NCBI GenBank assembly: GCA_030789695.1
Contig: CM061140.1
Span: forward strand, 172,880,319-172,944,318
Length of the DNA: 64,000 bases
Origin: Scilla litardierei
Lineage: Eukaryota; Streptophyta; Magnoliopsida; Asparagales; Asparagaceae
Reading direction: 5' to 3'
Program-made: the position numbers and the translations under genes
Shown: positions 45,284-56,108 of the stretch, piece by piece
Layout: every line of letters starts with the position of its first letter
Numbering within the stretch: the stretch's first letter is position 1
The notes under the pieces: model-generated
Database searches by the model: none
What the model was told of the DNA's origin: nothing
Seen by the model: only the letters and a program-made list of their open reading frames with translations

Positions 45284-45301
45284 TCCCACAGACGGCGCCA
45301 A
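45284..45301 (-). promoter_or_regulatory. Primer-site block of the LARD element
   Basis: On the minus strand TTTGGCGCCGTCTGTGGG follows the LTR end, as in the element at 56109 (TCTGGCGCCGTCTGTAGG). The TGGCGCC start is typical of plant gypsy primer sites that use tRNAs other than initiator Met. Confidence 0.75.
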
Positions 45302-45302
45302 A

Positions 45303-46232
45303 TGTTTACGGGTGTTTTCTCACCACAGGTTGATAGTCTGGAGGTCTGGATGTCGTCGTTGTCACGTGAGACGGAGATGACCTTTGTGATCGATCGACGG
45401 CACGTTCACTTGATCAGGAAGGCGCGGATCCGTGCTTTGGTGTGCCGAAGGGTAGCCTCGGCGGGACGACAACCTCTGAGATCGGTCGAACAAACGTACT
45501 CTGGCCCGAGGGCATTCGGATCCGAGCGATAGTTCGCCGAAGGGAAGCTTCGACAGTGGCGATGACTCCTCCGATCTGCAAGACGAAGAACTTGTCAGGG
45601 GGTCGGCCCTTGGTTTCGACCAATTCCCATCCGATGCCAAAGTCAGATCTGGTCTGAACGATGCTGGACGGGATCGAGCTTGGTTCACAGAGAGACCAGG
45701 CATCGATCCTCGAGCCGAGCTATGGAGGAGAAATATGTAAGGTGAAATAAGATGTGAGAGTTTGTATGTGATATCTCCGTTGTTGATCTCGGAGATCAAC
45801 CCCCTTGGGATGACATATCTCCTTCCCTCATATAGGCCAGTTATCCCTCAGTTGTAATGGCCCATGATGAGACCTTATGGCTGTCATACATGGGGACGTG
45901 CAAAGGGGGAATGTTGACCTCCACTAATGACGCCCGTTTGATGAGGGATGAATGCCATAAAGGTGGCCATGATTGGCGAGTTATTGCCATGAAGTCGGGC
46001 CATGATTGGCGAGTTATGGCCATGAATGTGTCTGCCATATTTGGCGAGTGATCCCTCGATGTGGGGAGCGATTTCCTCCACTACGGATAGTGCGCGATCT
46101 TTTGGGCCTTCGTCTTGGATGGAGAAGCGTGACCCGCCCGTGAGATCCTTGGGCCGGAGCCCAAGGAAGTGGGCTAGTTGACTGGTGGTGGTTGACTTGG
46201 CTCCTCCGGCCCCGGTCAAAATGGTCGTATCA
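45303..46232 (-). repeat. 5' LTR of the LARD element (minus orientation)
   Basis: Full-length homologue of 40702-41637 and 38911-39844, with the same ends. Confidence 0.88.
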
Positions 46233-46239
46233 GCCACTA

Positions 46240-46830
46240 TTTATAAGAATGGTATAAAGAGAATCTAATGTTGGGAATCCAATATGAGAGTCCAAATGTT
46301 CATACGACATCTAATGTTGATACAAAATCCAATGTTGATACAATGCTACCATTTGATATGGCATCCAATGTTGATAAATCATCCACTGCTACTATTTGAT
46401 ATGGCATACAATGATGATACAACATCCAATGCTACTATTTGATATGTCATCTAATGTTGATACGACATCCAATGCTACTATCTGATATGTTATATAATAT
46501 TGATACGACATCCAATTCTAATTTTTGATATGTCGTACTAATATGGCATCCAATGTTGATACGATGTTGATACGACATTGGATGTCCAAGATGGAGAGTC
46601 CAAAATCCAAATGTTAATATGGCATCCAATGTTAATATGCCATCCAATGCTACTATTTGATATAGCATCCAACGTTGATATGCCATCAATTGCTACTATT
46701 TGATATGACATCCAATGTTGATACGCCATCCAATGCTACTATTTGATATGCCATCCAATGCGGCTATCTGATATGCCATCCATTGCTGTAGAATCTAAGG
46801 TTGATATGGCATCCAATATTTAGTCAAAGA
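46240..46830. repeat. Degenerate tandem repeat, ~42-bp unit
   Basis: CATCCAATGTTGATACGACATCCAATGCTACTATTTGATATG-like units, irregular but repeated ten or more times. It lies between the LARD and the Harbinger transposase. If the LARD is removed it falls in the spacer between the divergent ORF1 and transposase. Confidence 0.85.
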
Positions 46831-46988
46831 GGATGAAATTTTATTTGATGAACCAATGTTGAGAATCTAATGCTAAACCATTTATAAGAGCATGATTTCT
46901 TTGTGTTCTCTACCCATCACCGAACATATTTCATTAAAATATGAGTTTTTCAGGTGAACTATATTGGGCTAGCTATTCGTCATCTTCC

Positions 46989-49015
46989 AATGGCGAGACT
47001 CTCGAATCATTGCTTCCAATAATGTGAGCAAGAATTGGCTGAGATATATGAGGATGATGATGAAGTCTTAAAGCAGCTATATGATCTTCGCCTTCAAGAG
47101 AGCATGACGACAAAACGTAGAGGCTCGATTCCTAAACATGTGGTAATCAAAACCGTGGAAGTGAAGAAGGTAATTCTCGACGTTGGGAAGAATACTTTTC
47201 TGAGAGCCATACATATGGGGATCTTTTTTCGCAGAACGTTCCGATGTCGAAAGAATTTGTTCATTCATATTGTCAATGAAGTCAAGGAGCATGAAAATTT
47301 CTTAGTGCCGAAAAAGACGGATTAGGTAAATTAGGATTATCAACTTTACAGAAGATAACATCAGCGCACCTCATGTTAGCTTATGGATCTTTCGGCATAT
47401 AATATATTAGGATTGGCGAGTCCACTACAATCAAATGCTTGAAAAAGCTGTTTTGTTGAGAAATCGTAGAAGTGTTTAGAGAATAATGTTTGAGGCATCC
47501 CATTCCAGATGACATTGCAAAACTTCCAAGAAAATGCAAAGAACAATGGTTTCCAATAATGTTAGGTCGGCATGACTGCAAGTACTGTGCAGAGAAAAAT
47601 TGTCATATCGCTTGGGCGGGACATTACTCAGGCCGTCATAAAGGACAGATGATTGCTCTTGAGGGCGTAGCCACGTATGACTTATGGATATGTCATGTTT
47701 TTTTGGATTATCTGGATCTAACAATGATATTAATGTACTGCAATCCTCAAAATTATTTGACAAATTAGCACAATGTAAATCACCTCTTGCTAAGTATAAT
47801 ATATTGTGAAAAAATTACGACACTTGTTATTATTGGGCCAATGTGATATAACCCAAATGGCCTATCATTATACAAGCAATATATCAACCACAGTGTCTAG
47901 AGATGCAACACTTTGCTGTTATGCAAGAAAGATATCGAAAAAATGTGGAGTGATCTTTCGGCGTACTTCAGGCACGATTTGCTATCATTAAGGGACCATC
48001 ATGTTTTTAGGATAAACTGGTGCTAGGGCTGTTGACGAACGAGCTTGAACGAGCTTGAACAGGTAGCTTGGTTTTGTTCATGAACAAAATCCATGTTCAA
48101 GCTCTGTTCGTTTATTAACCGAGCTCTAAAAACCTGTTCAAGCTTGTTCGTTAAGCTTATCGAACGAACATAAACGAACATAAACGAATATTTGCCGAGT
48201 TTGTTCACGAGTAGTTAATCGAACATTCTGTTCGTTAACAAGACTTATTGAGCTTATTCGTGAACATGTTCGTGAACACACAATCAATCTTGTTCATGAA
48301 CAGATTTTCAATCAAACAAACGAACGTCAATTTTTTAATCAGGAATAATAATATTTAAACATAATTGCCAATGACTAAATCAATTAAATAAAAGGATTAA
48401 ATATTTGCAGAACAAAAACAAATAAATCCAGCATAATAGCTCCATAAATCCAATTACAAGCATCCATTCCAAGCATAGTAAACAATATAGTATTTGTTTA
48501 AATTTACTATTTTCGGTACATGTTCGTTCACGAACACTTAATGAGCTTGTTCATGAACATCACTTAACGAGCTTTTCCACGAACACTTAACGAGCTTGTT
48601 CATGAACATAAATGAACGAACACAGTTATGTTCAACCTCTGTTCGTTTACTAACCGAGCTCTAAAATCTGTTCAAGCTTGTTCATTAAGCTTCCTGAACG
48701 AACGTAAACGAACATGTACCGAGCTTGTTCACGAGTAGTTCGTCGAACGTTCTGTTCGTCAACAGCCCTAACTGGTGCTACACGACATATGACTATTTGT
48801 GTGATACCACATAATATGACTGTGGAAGATGAACACGACGAGGAACCAGACTTTGTCGCCCACGACGAACATATAGATCCGAAGATATGGAGATCAACGT
48901 GAACAAACTGTTCCGATTATTCTTTGCTCGACATAAGAAGATTCAAGACAGAGAGGCTCATTTTGAGCGTCGAAACAGGCTGGTTGAGCACTTATGACAG
49001 AGGCACAACAATGAA
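46989..49015 (+). pseudogene. PIF/Harbinger transposase pseudogene, interrupted
   Basis: Conserved pieces occur in order: FFRRTFRCRKNLFIHIVNEV (about 47224-47280), a decayed middle, LGRHDCKY with the first catalytic Asp (about 47560-47585), AWAGHYSGRHKG and VATYDLWICHVF (about 47610-47700), then in another frame FAVMQERYRKNVE, FGVLQARFAI and GPSCF (about 47911-48007). A 745-bp inverted-repeat element (48025-48769) splits the gene. The C-terminus (MTVEDEHDEEPDF, about 48811-48850, and RNRLVEHL) follows it. Several stops and frame changes mean it is dead. This family is the DDE nuclease that moves PIF/Harbinger elements and their Tourist MITEs. Confidence 0.9.
48015..48779. mobile_element. Inverted-repeat DNA transposon inside the Harbinger transposase
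   Basis: The element is 48025-48769, bounded by the 10-bp direct repeat AACTGGTGCT (48015-48024 and 48770-48779). The ends are AGGGCTGTTGACGAACGAG and its near-exact reverse complement. The interior is rich in TTGTTCGT/ACGAACAA words, and the outer ~180 bp on each side are long inverted arms. The duplication length suggests a Mutator-like origin. No coding capacity. Confidence 0.88.
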
Positions 49016-50636
49016 TAAATGTATTTTCAGTAATGTAATGTATATAGTGTATTCGAAGTCAACATCGTAACAAATTATCTGTTTTACTTTAAAAATAATA
49101 CTATGTGTACATGTATTTCAAGAAGCCAGATTCAAATTATTGTTATGTGGTGTGAATCTTATTTGTTATGTTTTGAATATGTGCATATGGTCATAATTAA
49201 ATATTAATTCTTGAAAAATCAATACATATAATACTAAATTTATAGGCACATTTGACAACATTGAAAGTATGTACATAACATAAATTAATTAAAAATAGAG
49301 TTAGGAACCAATATCTAGATAAAATTTATTTCTATAAATAGATTTTCACCCATGGCTGTCATTAAGCTTTAAAAATTACGAAAAACGAAAAAAATAAGTT
49401 GGTTGTAGTCTGACAATTTTTTAATAAAAACAGTAAACTAAACAGGCCTTGCCAGGTGGAATGATGCCCACTCTGAACACTATCAAATTGCTCTCGCAAT
49501 GCAAGTAAATTTCAACTCCAAATTGCTTCCTCTCATTTCTCTCATTTTCTCGATCTACGGTGACCCTTTGTGGCCGGTGACATCTCTGGTAATCTCGCAG
49601 ACATCGGATTGACACGTGACCCTTGGATGATCGTCACGCGTCTACTATACAGTGTCCACGCTGCTGCACACATGCGGCGCGCGACTCGCCGCTGAGTCGA
49701 GTGACAACTCGTCATTTCTCTCCCCTCACACCAATTATGGCGAGTCACTATAGCATATCGCTATTTCTCCCAATTTTGGCGTGCGGTTGGAGAGAAAAAC
49801 CGTCATGATGTTATGTCGTTTGATTGGAGATGCTATTATGTGTTGAAAATTTAATTGTCCGAACTGAACTTTTGTGAATCATACTAGCATTTGTCCCTCG
49901 TTTATTTATGCTATTGCTTTTTAAATTTTGGGATACATATATTTACTTTGAAATACACCATTGTTAGGAAATGGGAGTAGCTATACACACATACCAAATT
50001 GCTTCACAAAGTGACCATTTATTTGTAGATTTGCTGTTCACAGTTTACAAGTTTTACTTATCATCCTCTTCTTTGCTTTCGCTGCCGCCTCTCTCATACC
50101 GTCTCTTACACCAAAAAAGAAGAAGCGAATAAGAAGATATGAATAATAAGAAATGTAAAATGAGGCTGTGTGAAAATGAAGAAGAGGAAGAGGAAGAGGA
50201 AGATAAATAAGAAGAGAATGAGTATTAGAAGAAGAAAAATGGGTGTGTGCAAATGAAGAGGTAGAAGATTAGGAGGAGGAAAAGGAGGATGAGGAAGAAC
50301 AGACACTGAGGCAGAGGATGCAGAGACTAGCGGAGGCAATAGCGGAGGCAGAAGCATTACTAGATGAGGAAGATGAGAAGGGAGGAAGATGAGATTGCTA
50401 ATTTAAGGATATGAGGATGTGTGTAAAACACAAAAACGAAATTTAAAATAATTGGGTGTGTGTAAAGTTGTTTGTGTATAAAGGAATTAGATCTGCAATA
50501 GAATTTCCCATATGGAAGTTCGGACCCATGAGCCCTCGGAAGTATTGTTATGCAGTCAGCTCATTTGTCATCTTAACACGTCATGGGAAACATTGCGAGT
50601 GCAGCATGGGTTAGTGCTACATGGGTTGGGCTAGAT
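49016..50636. other. No recognisable gene
   Basis: AT-rich, with a purine-rich run of GAAGAGGAAGAGG-type sequence at 50120-50390 that opens low-complexity frames. No protein similarity. Confidence 0.55.
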
Positions 50637-51637
50637 TGTTAGATGTCCAAACTTGTTCAAAACTTAATATTCTCAATTGGACAATATCGTGTTAATGTGT
50701 AGAATTATGAGCCGTGTTTAAACCTAACAAATAGTATCAGAGCTATACCATGTACTCTTGATGGCGTGTCATATGGACCCTGAACAAATATGGTGTGCTA
50801 ATCTATTGAGAAAGATAGTGAGATCCGGATGCTTCATGGGACGTGTGTGTCCTCTGCCCCCTACACGATGAAGAGGAGTCGCGCCTGGTGCTTCATGGAC
50901 GTGTGCAGCTTTCCACACAGTGAAGAGGAGTCAGTCTAGATCGAGCTGGGATGATGGATGATCGTTCAAGTAGAGGCTCATGTGGTCATTTGTTCGAGTG
51001 AAGGATTGGTGGGAACCGAACAATTGTCTCACATCGGTGAGGGATGTGGGTTCTTGGGGTTTAAAATAGGTCAAAGATTCTTCATTGACATGAGACCTTT
51101 TGGGGAAGTCTAAGAACAAAACTAATTGGATTGGTAGGCTCAACTGAATAATATCAATGTATGATAACAATGTAAAGATTTATGAGCTATGTTTAAACTA
51201 GGAGTGGCAAACGGGTCGGGTCGGGTCGGGTTCGGATCAGGTCAAACTTGACCCGACCCGATTAAGGGTAAACCCGAACCCAACCAGAATTAAATTCGGG
51301 TCAGGGTTCGGATACCCGTATCCGACCCGGCCGTAACCCTGGTGACCCGTACCCGACCCGGTTTGTCTTACGGGTCAGGTACGGGTCGTATTTAGTGTGA
51401 AAGAGTGATTATTTTGCAAAAAAGATCGGGTTGGGGTGAAAAGAGTAAAAATACGGGTCGAATTCGGGTCAACCGGGTCGAGGGGTCAAACCCGTACCCG
51501 ACCTGGATTTTTATCCAGGTCGGTCGGGTTAACCCGAATTCGACCCGACCCGGATTGGCCCCTACCCATACCCGACCCAAGAGGCCGGGTTCGGATCGGG
51601 TCGGGTCTATTTTGCCACCCCTAGTTTAAACCAAACA
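50637..51637 (+). mobile_element. TRIM-like LTR remnant with nested hAT MITE
   Basis: 50637-50729 (TGTTAGATGTCC...AAACCTAACA) looks like a short LTR. It is followed by TAGTATCAGAGCTAT, a decayed tRNA-Met primer site at 50732. A diverged second copy lies at about 51120-51637 (AATTGGATTGG..., TATGAGCTATGTTTAAAC, resuming after the hAT element with CAAACA). TGTCTCACATCGGTGAGGG at 51028-51046 is typical of plant TRIM/SMART sequences. No coding region. Target duplication not found. Confidence 0.5.
51191..51631. mobile_element. hAT-type MITE with 8-bp target duplication
   Basis: The element is 51199-51623, with duplication GTTTAAAC at 51191-51198 and 51624-51631. The ends TAGGAGTGGCAAAC and TTTTGCCACCCCTA are hAT-like inverted repeats. 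The interior is a mix of GGGTCGGGT and ACCCGACCC words that fold on each other. It lies ~210 bp before the SmD3 start codon, so it is in that gene's promoter region. Confidence 0.9.
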
Positions 51638-51834
51638 CACAGTGCAGATATGTAAGCGTTTTAGGCCCAGTAGTGACCAAAGCAGCAGGCTCAAGCCGAA
51701 CAGCACAATCAAACACACATATCAAACAGCATAAAGCATCCAAGCTCGACCAAATCTCGGATTTTTGAAATTTGGTTGAAAACCCTAGCGAAGAAAGAAA
51801 TCGGAGGGAGAATTTCAAAGTTCGAAAAGGGGAG

Positions 51835-51993
51835 ATGAGCAGGAGTTTGGGGATCCCAGTGAAGCTCCTTCACGAGGCGGCGGGCCACATCGTCTCGGTG
51901 GAGCTGAAGAGCGGCGAGCTCTACAGGGGGAGCATGGTCGAATGCGAGGACAACTGGAACTGCCAGCTCGAGAACATCACTTACACGGCTAGG
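51835..51993 (+). CDS. SMD3: Small nuclear ribonucleoprotein SmD3, exon 1
   Basis: 53 codons from ATG at 51835 (GGGAGATGAGC) encode [20 protein letters not shown] and the rest of Sm motif 1, through [20 protein letters not shown] to TYTAR. This is the near-invariant N-terminus of SmD3, a subunit of the heptameric Sm ring that binds the U-rich site of spliceosomal snRNAs. The frame is also open upstream to 51772, but the family always starts MSRSLGIP. The exon ends at AGG with a GT donor at 51994, where plant SmD3 continues with DGKVSQLE. I did not find that second exon in the rest of the window, which is transposon-dense, so the intron is very long or this is a truncated copy. The coding sequence itself looks intact. 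Confidence 0.9.
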
Positions 51994-52122
51994 GTTAGCC
52001 CTATCTCCCTCTCATTCGTTTGCATTAGGGTTAGGGTTAAGATTTGCTCTCTGATTTGTTTATTTGTTTTCTCGCTCGTTATTTATATCAACTACCGACG
52101 GCGCCTAATAAATTTTTTAATT

Positions 52123-53316
52123 TAATGCTATGTTTGGTTGGTGGGAAAAGGAAAGAAAAGGAAAGAAAATAAGAAGGAAAATGAATTTCCATTGTTTGGT
52201 TGAAAAGAAAAGGGAAAAGAAAACAAAAATGGAGGGATATAGGGGAAAATAAATATTGAAACTTTTCTTTCAAGTTTTCATCCTCCTGACCCACTGAAAA
52301 CGAGGGAAAATTTAGCAAAACTAATTACTCTCACATTCATGTATTTGTGTTTTATCAGATATAATTATTTGATGTTTTTAAAGAATTAATGAATAGTTCA
52401 TGAATGTTTTCAAAAAATTATGAATAATTCGTAATTTTTTTCAAAAAAAAGCAAGAATCATTATCAAAATTTTATTCATGAATTATTTAATACTCGCGAA
52501 TTATTTAAAATTCATGAATTTTTTCCTAATTTTTCAAATAACACTTGAATAATTCCCAAAATGTTAAAAATAAATCATGAATATTTAATATGTTTTTATT
52601 CTTGAAATTTTTCGTAAAATTAGCAAATAATTCACGAAGTTTTCAAAAATTCGTGAGTTATTTGCGTGTTGCTTGAAGAAGTCGTGCATAATGCACGAAT
52701 GTTTCAATTAGCTTGTGAATAATTTCCAACCTTTTCATAAAATTTGTAAATTCTTCACGTACTATTTAACAACAAATTATTTACGAATCATGATATTTAT
52801 AGGGTTATTGAATTATTCGTTACGATTCGTAAATTATTTGCTAACTCCACTAATTATTCGAAACAGCTAACAATTTTTTAATTTAATATGAGACTAAAAA
52901 GGATTTGACTCCATACTTTATATTTGAAAAATGAAACAAACTAACAATAGGTAACCAACATTTATTGATGATATATTCGTAAATTATTTTAAATAATTAA
53001 TTTACAGTAATATTATAAATTTATATTGAGCAAAACTATTACCGAATTTGATGGAATTATTTCTGAAAACTTTGACTAAACGTGTTACTCATGAATTAAA
53101 TCCTATTTAGCAAAAACACCTCTTAATTTTTTTTAATTTTCAATTAGCAACCTAATAGAAGAAATTTTCTTATTTTCCTTTTAACTTTCTTCAAAATTTT
53201 CTTCGGTAACCAAACATGAAAAGAATCTCATTTCATTTTCAATTTCTTTCTTTTCTTATTTCCTTTTCATTTCACTTTTCTTTCATACATTTTCTCTTAA
53301 ACCAAACATAGCCTAA
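52123..53316. mobile_element. Tourist-like inverted-repeat element in SmD3 intron 1
   Basis: The element is 52126-53313, flanked by TAA (52123-52125 and 53314-53316), the PIF/Harbinger duplication. The ends TGCTATGTTTGGTT and AACCAAACATAGCC are inverted. The outer ~130 bp on each side are GGAAAGAAAAGG-type and its complement. The middle is AT-rich with repeated GAATTATT and TTCATGAATT words. No transposase. Confidence 0.8.
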
Positions 53317-54117
53317 GGGTGTTTTGTGGAATTGTGACACTTTGCGTACTCAAAGTTTGTAGTAACACATCTCAGAGCGAAAAATAGTTAACTTCGACAC
53401 TAGAGGATCCCTTTTTTCATTTTCCTAAGTTTGTGGTACACTGTTCTGATATTAAAAATGGCAATCAAAGTGTTCTGGTTTTGAAATTGGTAATCAAAGG
53501 TATCAGTATATACACATACATTTATATTGCAAATTTCTTTATCACCTTACTACAAATGACTAACGATTGTCCAATCTTACTAATAGTAGCCATTAGTTGT
53601 TTAGTCGCCCATCCTTGCTAGCTAGATATGTTCTCCTCATAGACATCTTCAAGTGACATCATCAATCTATTTGACTTCTTCAAGTTACATTCTTTCCTTA
53701 GTAATGGGGGGAAACAACATCGATTCTCCTATTGATAATTAATTATATATTGAGTTGGTACAAGTACAGGTCACAAAATCTAAAGATGCTAAATACACGA
53801 GACTTTGCACCGTCTCAGCTCAAAAATTTGCCTACATTATGAACTGGCGTTATTTGAATTGAGAGTGGTTTGTTGTACTTTTTAGATTCTACATATAAAC
53901 ACATCAAGATTCCCCTTCTATGAGAAATGTCTCAGGCACCTTTCAGTGCACCCATTTGAGTACCTACACAGTTTTTAAGGTGTATTTGAAAGGGGCATTT
54001 GGCAAAATTTTCTATCAATTTGCAACCATTCCTCCATTTTTCGACCTCGAAAATATTGTGGGTACCAAATAGATACTTAAAAAAAAATCCAGTGTAGTAG
54101 TGCTCATGTCCAATTAG

Positions 54118-54450
54118 TCAGCCTGGACATGCATTATCATTATCAGCTTTCCCTCTTCGGTATATAACCACAAATCTATTCTTGGAAGGAGGATCAATTA
54201 GTTCCTTCCCCCTAATAGCCTGTTGTTTGCTATTCTTAGATACCATGTTAAGCATTTGATGGTGACTTGGTGGCAGATCTTTAACACATTTTAGTATCAT
54301 TGTTACATCATAAGGTGATACTTGAATTTCTAAGTAGTAGGTGGGAACATTAGGAAACACATCGTGGGTCATAACTATGTTAAACTTTACCCTTTTAATC
54401 TTACACTTCACATATAAGAAATGGCCATCTACCTTGAATATGATTGACAT
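54118..54450 (-). CDS. Hypothetical ORF, 110 codons, unknown
   Basis: The frame starts MSIIFKVDGHFLYVKCKIKR and ends NDNACPG. Amino-acid composition is protein-like, without low complexity, but I recognise no domain, signal or membrane segment. It may be an exon or a fragment of a transposon protein. It lies in what would be the SmD3 intron, on the opposite strand. Confidence 0.25.
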   Translation of the reverse strand: MSIIFKVDGHFLYVKCKIKRVKFNIVMTHDVFPNVPTYYLEIQVSPYDVTMILKCVKDLPPSHHQMLNMVSKNSKQQAIRGKELIDPPSKNRFVVIYRRGKADNDNACPG

Positions 54451-55139
54451 TCATACATGCAAGCACATAAAACTATGATTAAGTGTACAAGTAGAATTTG
54501 AGAATCATATTCAGAGAAAATATGTTTTGCACCAAAGAACATACCTTTTTTTTGCCAACATGATGGTTCTAAATAATTTTCCCTCTTTGTTGAGACAAGA
54601 TATTGAAGATCTGTATATTTAGGTTAAATATGATAGTAAGTTCCATCTGCTTGTATCGTCCCTTTGCCGCTATCTTATATTCTAATTTATCATTTAGATG
54701 GAATAACGTCACTAAAGGATGCCACTGCATGAGTTGATTTCACACATACTACAAATTTTATCTTTATAATATTGTTGAAGTTTCGTTGTCCCAACATATC
54801 TACATGGTGATAGTGTTCTTTTATATCTCATTTTAGTGGAGACTATGAAGCGGCTTCCTAGTCTCTGGATTCATATTAAAAAGTTTGGTGCACAGAAAAC
54901 CTTCATCTGTCCATTACTGGACTACTTTTGACATAATTCATACAGCTGTCCATTTGTGGGAAACATCAGGGATAGATCAAACGAAATCTGAATCTGGATA
55001 TAGCTCGTACCACTAGAGCATTGTGATACAAATCATGACTAGTCTAGGGAATTGGGTGCAAGTGGAAGTTGACAATTGGAGACTAATTACCAGTTTTGAG
55101 TGCTAGTTGGAAAGAAGAGGTTCATGTTGGGGGAAATCT

Positions 55140-56103
55140 TGACAGCGTAAGCACCCCCAAAGCGAATAGTTACCCAACAATCGCTATGCTGTGATCTTTT
55201 AGAGATAGCCCACAATAGCAAAATCCAACCAACCAACCTAGCAAGATGAAAAGTAACGAAATCAGAAAAAACAACAAATCAAGCAACACAGAGTTTATCC
55301 TAGTCCGGCCCGTTAACGGTGCCTACGTCCAGCTTCTCGATAATGGTTTCCACTAATAAGATCAGAGATAATGCACCGATTCAATCATTCTTTTTCAATA
55401 ATAGAGAGCACCAATAACTCCAAGGTTGGAGTTCAAACTCTTATCACCAAAACACAAGGGATCTCAAATCTCACCAAAAGAGAAGAAAACATAAGCTCTC
55501 TCAGATAATCCCTCAAACCGAAACGAGGAATACCAATAAGAAGATTACAAAGAATTCACTCATCAAAACAATATGCTCAACCTCCAAGATGCGTGAGGAA
55601 GAAGATCGTTGATGACGGCTCGTACAAAACTCTCCTCTTTTCTTCGCATGCTCCCACACCCGCGTTCTGGAGTTTAAATAGTATTAATTAGGGTTTTAAG
55701 GCCGCAACAAAATATGTCCGTTCGATTTGATTAAGAATCAACCATACGGCCCAGATTCAAATCTGCCCAATTTGTAGCGGCAGCCGTCAAACGTCTAGTG
55801 TCAAGCGGCCATGCGTCCGATGCTGAATGAGATGAGCCAATTCTCCAAGTAACCATACGTCTGACTCAAGATCGTCCGACATCTGGAAAAATATCGTTAC
55901 AGTTTCTTGAGATGTAACGCTCCGCTTCTCAGGATACCCGTGAAGTACGAATCCGTCCTAAGTATTCCCGAAGAGGCAACAATGAAGAAGAAAGAGAATG
56001 TAGAGAGAGAAGAGAAATACAACAGATACCAGCAGGTCACCGCGCACGAGCTGAAAAGTACACGTAATGCTCCAACACCAGACAATGAACACAAAACACA
56101 GAT
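55140..56103 (-). repeat. LTR-like fragment of a degraded copia-type element
   Basis: TTTATCCTAGTCCGGCCCG and TGCCTACGTCC near 55295-55330 match the kind of box seen at 27608 and 33139. A cluster of CGTCTAGTG, CGTCCGATG, CGTCTGAC and CGTCCGACA words (55785-55885) could be U3. No coding part. The element at 56109 inserted at its right end. Confidence 0.4.
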
Positions 56104-56108
56104 ATACA

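Larger units (their letters stand above)
40702..46232 (-). mobile_element. LARD-type non-autonomous LTR retroelement
   Basis: Two ~930-bp LTRs (40702-41637 and 45303-46232) flank 3.7 kb without any gag or pol that I can recognise. The minus-strand orientation is fixed by TTTGGCGCCGTCTGTGGG, the primer-site block, next to the right LTR (45284-45301). The LTRs have drifted, mostly by transitions, so the element is older than the gypsy and copia copies to the left. The flanking pentamers GCTAT and GCCAC are not identical, so the target duplication is not conserved or the ends are rearranged. The LTR ends (TGATACGACC...CCCGTAAACA) and tandem repeats relate it to the gag-carrying element at 56109. 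Confidence 0.85.

Noticed and set aside
50106..50357. Hydrophobic Leu/Pro/Phe-rich minus frame resembling a membrane protein
   Set aside because: It is the complement of a purine-rich GAAGAGGAAG tract; low complexity.
51772..51834. Upstream extension of the SmD3 frame to an earlier start at 51772
   Set aside because: SmD3 proteins begin at MSRSLGIP; the upstream 21 codons look like 5' untranslated sequence.
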